From Pedobacter glucosidilyticus (GTDB lineage Bacteria; Bacteroidota; Bacteroidia; Sphingobacteriales; Sphingobacteriaceae), in NCBI RefSeq assembly GCF_002483235.1, contig NZ_DLHN01000041.1, positions 1 through 45,538 on the forward strand: a stretch of DNA of 45,538 bases. The letters are read 5' to 3'. Every line of letters begins with the position of its first letter. The stretch's first letter is position 1. The notes below the pieces were generated by a model, which had not been told where the DNA came from, made no database searches, and saw only the letters and a list, made by a program, of their open reading frames with translations. Shown piece by piece: positions 42,135 to 45,538 of the stretch. Both the position numbers and the translations under genes were made by a program.

Positions 42135-45014
42135 CTAAAGTTCTATCAAAAATTCTACTAAATTTTTATCATGCGGTATGTTTAGTTTTTTACGCAAACG
42201 GTATCTCCTAATCTCTACACCTCGTACACTAATGTTTAATAAAGAGGCCATTTCTTTACTACTCATATTTAGTCTTAAATAGGCACAAAGCTTCAAATCA
42301 TTTGGAACCAAATCGGGATGATTGTGCTTTAATTTCTTAAAGAAATTCTCATGAGTTTCATTAAAACTAGTTTCAAACAAATTCCAGTCGCGTTCATCAC
42401 TCATACCATCATCTATAACCTTTTGTATTTTTCTAAGTTGTTCTTCAGACAGTCTTTTACCTGTATCATCTTTTAGGTTAGAGAGTTCATGTTTTATTTT
42501 CTGAAGTAACTCATTCTTGTAAACAATATTCATGGCAGAATTGGTAACTTCTCTACTCTTACTTTCAAGCTCGGCCTGTAATTTTTCATTTTTAAGCTTA
42601 ATCATCCTTTGCTCGTTTGCCAAGGCTTCACGTTTAAGGTGCTCTTCTTTTTCTTGTTGAAGCTGTTGTTTGATATGCTCTTGATGTTTGATAAGTTTTC
42701 TGAAATACCATTTTCTTACCAGATAAACAGCCATAATCAGTAAAATTAAATAAACAAAAAGAGCTGTTTTAGTAACATAAAATGGAGGTAAAACTTCAAA
42801 CTCAAAAACTGTTTCTGGTGTAATAATGGTTTCATTAATTTTTGCCCTAACTTTAAATCTATAAGTACCGAAACTTAAATTAGTAAAGTCTTTTTGCGAT
42901 TGACTAGACCACTCAGACCAATCATCAGAAAAACCTTCTAAATAATATTGATATTGAATATTTGCCTGCCTGTAATAAGGTAAGGCATAGTTTATTCTGA
43001 TGCTACTTTCAGCAGCCGATATCTCAATATTTTTACTGAGTGAGCCACTACCTGTAATTAAAAAATTAGAGCCGGTAATATTGGTTATCTTTCCTATAAC
43101 TACAGATGGGATTTTAGGCTGTTGCTCTTTACTTTCTTGATTGTAAAGCACAAAGCCATCATCAACACTAATGAGGTATAAATTACTGTTGATTTTGGAG
43201 ATGTTTTCATAATCCTGAACCATCCTCCCATCTAAAACACTAAACTTATTAGAGTCGATTTTAACTTCTCCTGCATCTTTAAAGTTTACTAAAGCAACTC
43301 GTCCGTGGTCTATAAACCAATATAAGTTATCACTTGCTTTAATAACTTTGTTTGATTTTGCGTAAGATCCTAAATTTTGGTTAAGCTCTTGGTAGCGCTT
43401 AAATTTATCTGTGATCTCATCGTAAACATAAAATCCTTTTTCTGAGGAAAAAATGATGCGACCATCTAAATTAAAGATATTGATGCCATAACTAGATGGC
43501 AAACCATCTTTCTCGCTGTAGTTTTTAAGTTTGGTAACTCGCTTTAAATCTCCACTTAAATTAATCTTAAATACACCTTTATAAGCTTGGCTTACCCAGA
43601 TATTACCTTTAATATCTTGTTCTACATACCTAGAAGGCTCGCCAAAACCATCAATTTTATGAGAAAATTGGTAAGTATTAGCTGGTGTTTGGTTATAAAT
43701 CACCAAACCTGTATAAGTACCCTGAATAAGTTTATCAGCAAGTAAAGGCATTTTCTTTAAAGTCCAACCTCCGTTTACTGCTGATATTCTTGTGATATTA
43801 GCTCCGCTTACTATAAAAGTTCCAGAGTTATGACCGCAATACAACTCACCGTTGATAACGGCAAGCTCCCAAACCTGTCCCTGCGAATTAGGGATAAGCT
43901 GAAAATTAAACTTCTGCATTTTTCCGCTTGCATCCCAATTGCTGTAAAACAAACCTTGATTGGTTCCTAAATAAATCTTTCCGCCGTAAATGATACTGGA
44001 ATAAACCGTTCCGAAAACACCTGCTTTATCAAAATAAAAAGATAAAGGCGAGTTTAATTCTATTCTGTCAATACCATTATCTAAACCTGCCCAAAGGTTT
44101 TGTGCATCATCTAAAAACAAACTTAAAACGGTATTATTTTGTAGTCCGCTTGACTTATTTATATGCTGAACAATATTACCCGCTTTATCTATCACTACTA
44201 CCCCATCTAAAATGGTTCCGAAGGCATAATACTGTTCTGATATTTTTACGCCATTATTGAGTTGCGCTACTTTTAAAAAATCGCTTGCCTGAACTTTCCA
44301 AGGTATTATTTTATTACCATCGTATAAGAACAAACCACTTTTAGACGTCCCTATCAAAGACAAACCATTACCAAAAGGCAATACAGATAATATGGCACTA
44401 CCATTTAAAATTTCACTACCAGTAACATAATTTAATTGCTTTCCATTTAACTCATGTAAGCCTTTTTTTAGCTCCTCAACAAAAAAACGTTTTCCAGATT
44501 GCAGCAAAAACAAGTATGGATTTGCAGAACGTACAACCTCTATCTTACCTGCTTCATAAATTAAAATAGCTGCAAATGATTGAAATAAAATGCGGTTACC
44601 ATCTATATAGATTTTCCAAATCTCATCATTAAGCTTAAAATTTTTGGGTATTAAATGGGTTAGCGATTGGTATTTTAAAATAGCTTTATCATTATATGTC
44701 CAATAACCTAGCTCGCCAAAAGCACCAGTAAATATTTTACCTTTTTTATCAGCCGCTACAGAACGTACGATAAGTTTATTGGGTAAACGGTGTAATTGCC
44801 AAGACCGTCCATCAAAAGATAACAATCCCTCTGAGTTACCGTAGTACATGATGTTTCGCTCGTCTTTAGTAATGCCCCAATTTTGATTACCTGCTTGATA
44901 AACAGCTTTCGCATAATTCTCTATATAAGGCACTCCAATTTTTTGTATCTCAGCAAAAACAATGGAAATAATAAAAAGATAATATAAAATAAATGCTACA
45001 AAAGACTTTAGCAT
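42135..45014 (-). CDS. propeller/Y_Y_Y sensor with LuxR-type HTH, membrane-bound regulator
   Basis: A 959-residue regulator. It has a signal sequence/N-terminal anchor (about 1-21), about 12-14 beta-propeller repeats of the two-component-regulator type (about 30-660), and a Y_Y_Y domain (about 690-745; YQYYLEGFSDDWSEWS). A TM helix at about 748-770 is followed by a coiled coil rich in K, E and Q, and a C-terminal LuxR/GerE-like HTH (SSKEMASLLNISVRGVEIRRYRLRKKL). Unlike hybrid two-component systems it has no kinase or receiver domain, so ligand binding outside must act on the HTH directly through the membrane. It lies upstream of susC and probably controls the locus. Confidence 0.9.
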   Translation of the reverse strand: MLKSFVAFILYYLFIISIVFAEIQKIGVPYIENYAKAVYQAGNQNWGITKDERNIMYYGNSEGLLSFDGRSWQLHRLPNKLIVRSVAADKKGKIFTGAFGELGYWTYNDKAILKYQSLTHLIPKNFKLNDEIWKIYIDGNRILFQSFAAILIYEAGKIEVVRSANPYLFLLQSGKRFFVEELKKGLHELNGKQLNYVTGSEILNGSAILSVLPFGNGLSLIGTSKSGLFLYDGNKIIPWKVQASDFLKVAQLNNGVKISEQYYAFGTILDGVVVIDKAGNIVQHINKSSGLQNNTVLSLFLDDAQNLWAGLDNGIDRIELNSPLSFYFDKAGVFGTVYSSIIYGGKIYLGTNQGLFYSNWDASGKMQKFNFQLIPNSQGQVWELAVINGELYCGHNSGTFIVSGANITRISAVNGGWTLKKMPLLADKLIQGTYTGLVIYNQTPANTYQFSHKIDGFGEPSRYVEQDIKGNIWVSQAYKGVFKINLSGDLKRVTKLKNYSEKDGLPSSYGINIFNLDGRIIFSSEKGFYVYDEITDKFKRYQELNQNLGSYAKSNKVIKASDNLYWFIDHGRVALVNFKDAGEVKIDSNKFSVLDGRMVQDYENISKINSNLYLISVDDGFVLYNQESKEQQPKIPSVVIGKITNITGSNFLITGSGSLSKNIEISAAESSIRINYALPYYRQANIQYQYYLEGFSDDWSEWSSQSQKDFTNLSFGTYRFKVRAKINETIITPETVFEFEVLPPFYVTKTALFVYLILLIMAVYLVRKWYFRKLIKHQEHIKQQLQQEKEEHLKREALANEQRMIKLKNEKLQAELESKSREVTNSAMNIVYKNELLQKIKHELSNLKDDTGKRLSEEQLRKIQKVIDDGMSDERDWNLFETSFNETHENFFKKLKHNHPDLVPNDLKLCAYLRLNMSSKEMASLLNISVRGVEIRRYRLRKKLNIPHDKNLVEFLIEL

Positions 45015-45109
45015 GGCTATTCTGTTTATATTTAGAAGATAAAATACTTTAACACAATGGTCGTTTCTTAAATAAATTAAAAACTGCCTTTGTTTTAATA
45101 TTATTGATT

Positions 45110-45538
45110 ATGAAATCTAAATTACTGATATTTTTTGCTTTCCTTGCCTTCATAGGCAAACTAAGCGTTGCCCAAACTTATACCACCGGAACTTTTAATA
45201 TCAGGTTGGATACCGAGGCTGATAAAGAGAACCAATGGAAAAATAGAGCCGCAGTTGTTAGTCAGTTAATTGAGTTTCATGATTTTGATATTTTAGGTAC
45301 GCAAGAAGGCTTTCATCATCAATTACAAGATATTTTAAAAGCTTTACCACAATATGCTGTTTACGGTAAAGGCAGAGATGATGGTAAACAAGCTGGCGAG
45401 CACTCGGCTATCCTCTACAAAAAAGATAAATTTGAACTTTTAGCTCAAGGCGATTTTTGGTTATCAGAAACACCAGAAACACCTTCTTTAGGCTGGGATG
45501 CTAAATGTTGTAAACGTATTTGCTCTTGGGTTTATTTA
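45110..45538 (+). CDS. endonuclease/exonuclease/phosphatase family protein, truncated by window end
   Basis: The first 143 residues of a secreted protein; the frame runs off the window end without a stop. A signal peptide (about 1-22) is followed by the EEP-fold start TFNIRLD (about 27-33), GTQEGFHHQL with the catalytic Glu, and GEHSAILYKKDKFELL and DFWLSETPE. Members hydrolyse phosphodiesters or phosphomonoesters, and secreted Bacteroidota forms often occur near SusCD loci. It is divergent from the regulator across 95 bases. Substrate cannot be predicted from this part. Confidence 0.87.
   Translation, partial: MKSKLLIFFAFLAFIGKLSVAQTYTTGTFNIRLDTEADKENQWKNRAAVVSQLIEFHDFDILGTQEGFHHQLQDILKALPQYAVYGKGRDDGKQAGEHSAILYKKDKFELLAQGDFWLSETPETPSLGWDAKCCKRICSWVYL

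Overview
The window looks like a chromosomal segment from a low-GC member of the Bacteroidota, most likely Sphingobacteriaceae (Pedobacter-like). The grounds are a SusC/SusD pair, a propeller/Y_Y_Y/LuxR-type regulator, many lipoproteins, a CrtW/CruF-type carotenoid set, short intergenic hairpin repeats and a Bacteroidetes-type promoter (TTTG, 19-base spacer, near-TAnnTTTG). No tRNA, rRNA, CRISPR array, transposase or phage gene was seen. The taxon is inferred from gene content, not from a database search.

Bases 1-6250 hold a cluster of REP-like hairpin repeats (118-410), an envelope-stress pair (LiaF-like and PspC proteins, minus strand), an SDR oxidoreductase, then a plus-strand run of MlaE-type permease, MlaF-type ATPase, RlmI-like methyltransferase and an unknown lipoprotein ending in a clear terminator. 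A MacB-type permease follows (6339-7568).

Bases 7590-12829 form a minus-strand nucleotide-sugar block: UDP-glucose dehydrogenase, UDP-glucuronate decarboxylase, UDP-glucose 4-epimerase, dTDP-glucose 4,6-dehydratase and a CpsB-type PHP phosphatase. Together they could supply UDP-GlcA, UDP-Xyl, UDP-Gal and dTDP-4-keto-6-deoxyglucose for surface polysaccharide. The Kdo transferase WaaA is divergent. A RES/Xre toxin-antitoxin pair (14120-15053) follows, with a palindromic operator candidate upstream.

Bases 15122-21630 are a same-strand isoprenoid/pigment cluster, in order of transcription: CrtD/CrtI-type desaturase, acyltransferase, family 2 glycosyltransferase, CruF-like hydratase, IspH, CrtW-like ketolase, ferrochelatase. 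Read together it suggests a monocyclic keto-carotenoid that is hydrated, glycosylated and acylated. An orphan histidine kinase is divergent. DacB (PBP4), aspartate-semialdehyde dehydrogenase, a lamin-tail surface protein, an SDR-type L-threonine dehydrogenase and a YebC protein follow. Next is an unrecognised protein with six GFKPRFK-type repeats (29755-30645) and, behind it, a small gene broken by one frameshift (30656-30939).

Bases 31098-45014 are a minus-strand polysaccharide utilisation locus: regulator, SusC, SusD, LamG lipoprotein, GH144-like glucanase, GH3 beta-glucosidase, an alpha/beta-hydrolase esterase and an SGNH hydrolase. GH144 plus GH3 points to beta-1,2-glucan. The two hydrolases suggest an acyl-substituted glucan, but this is inference. 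The regulator-SusC gap carries a promoter and three copies of a 9-base motif that may be operators. The window ends inside a divergent endonuclease/exonuclease/phosphatase-family gene.
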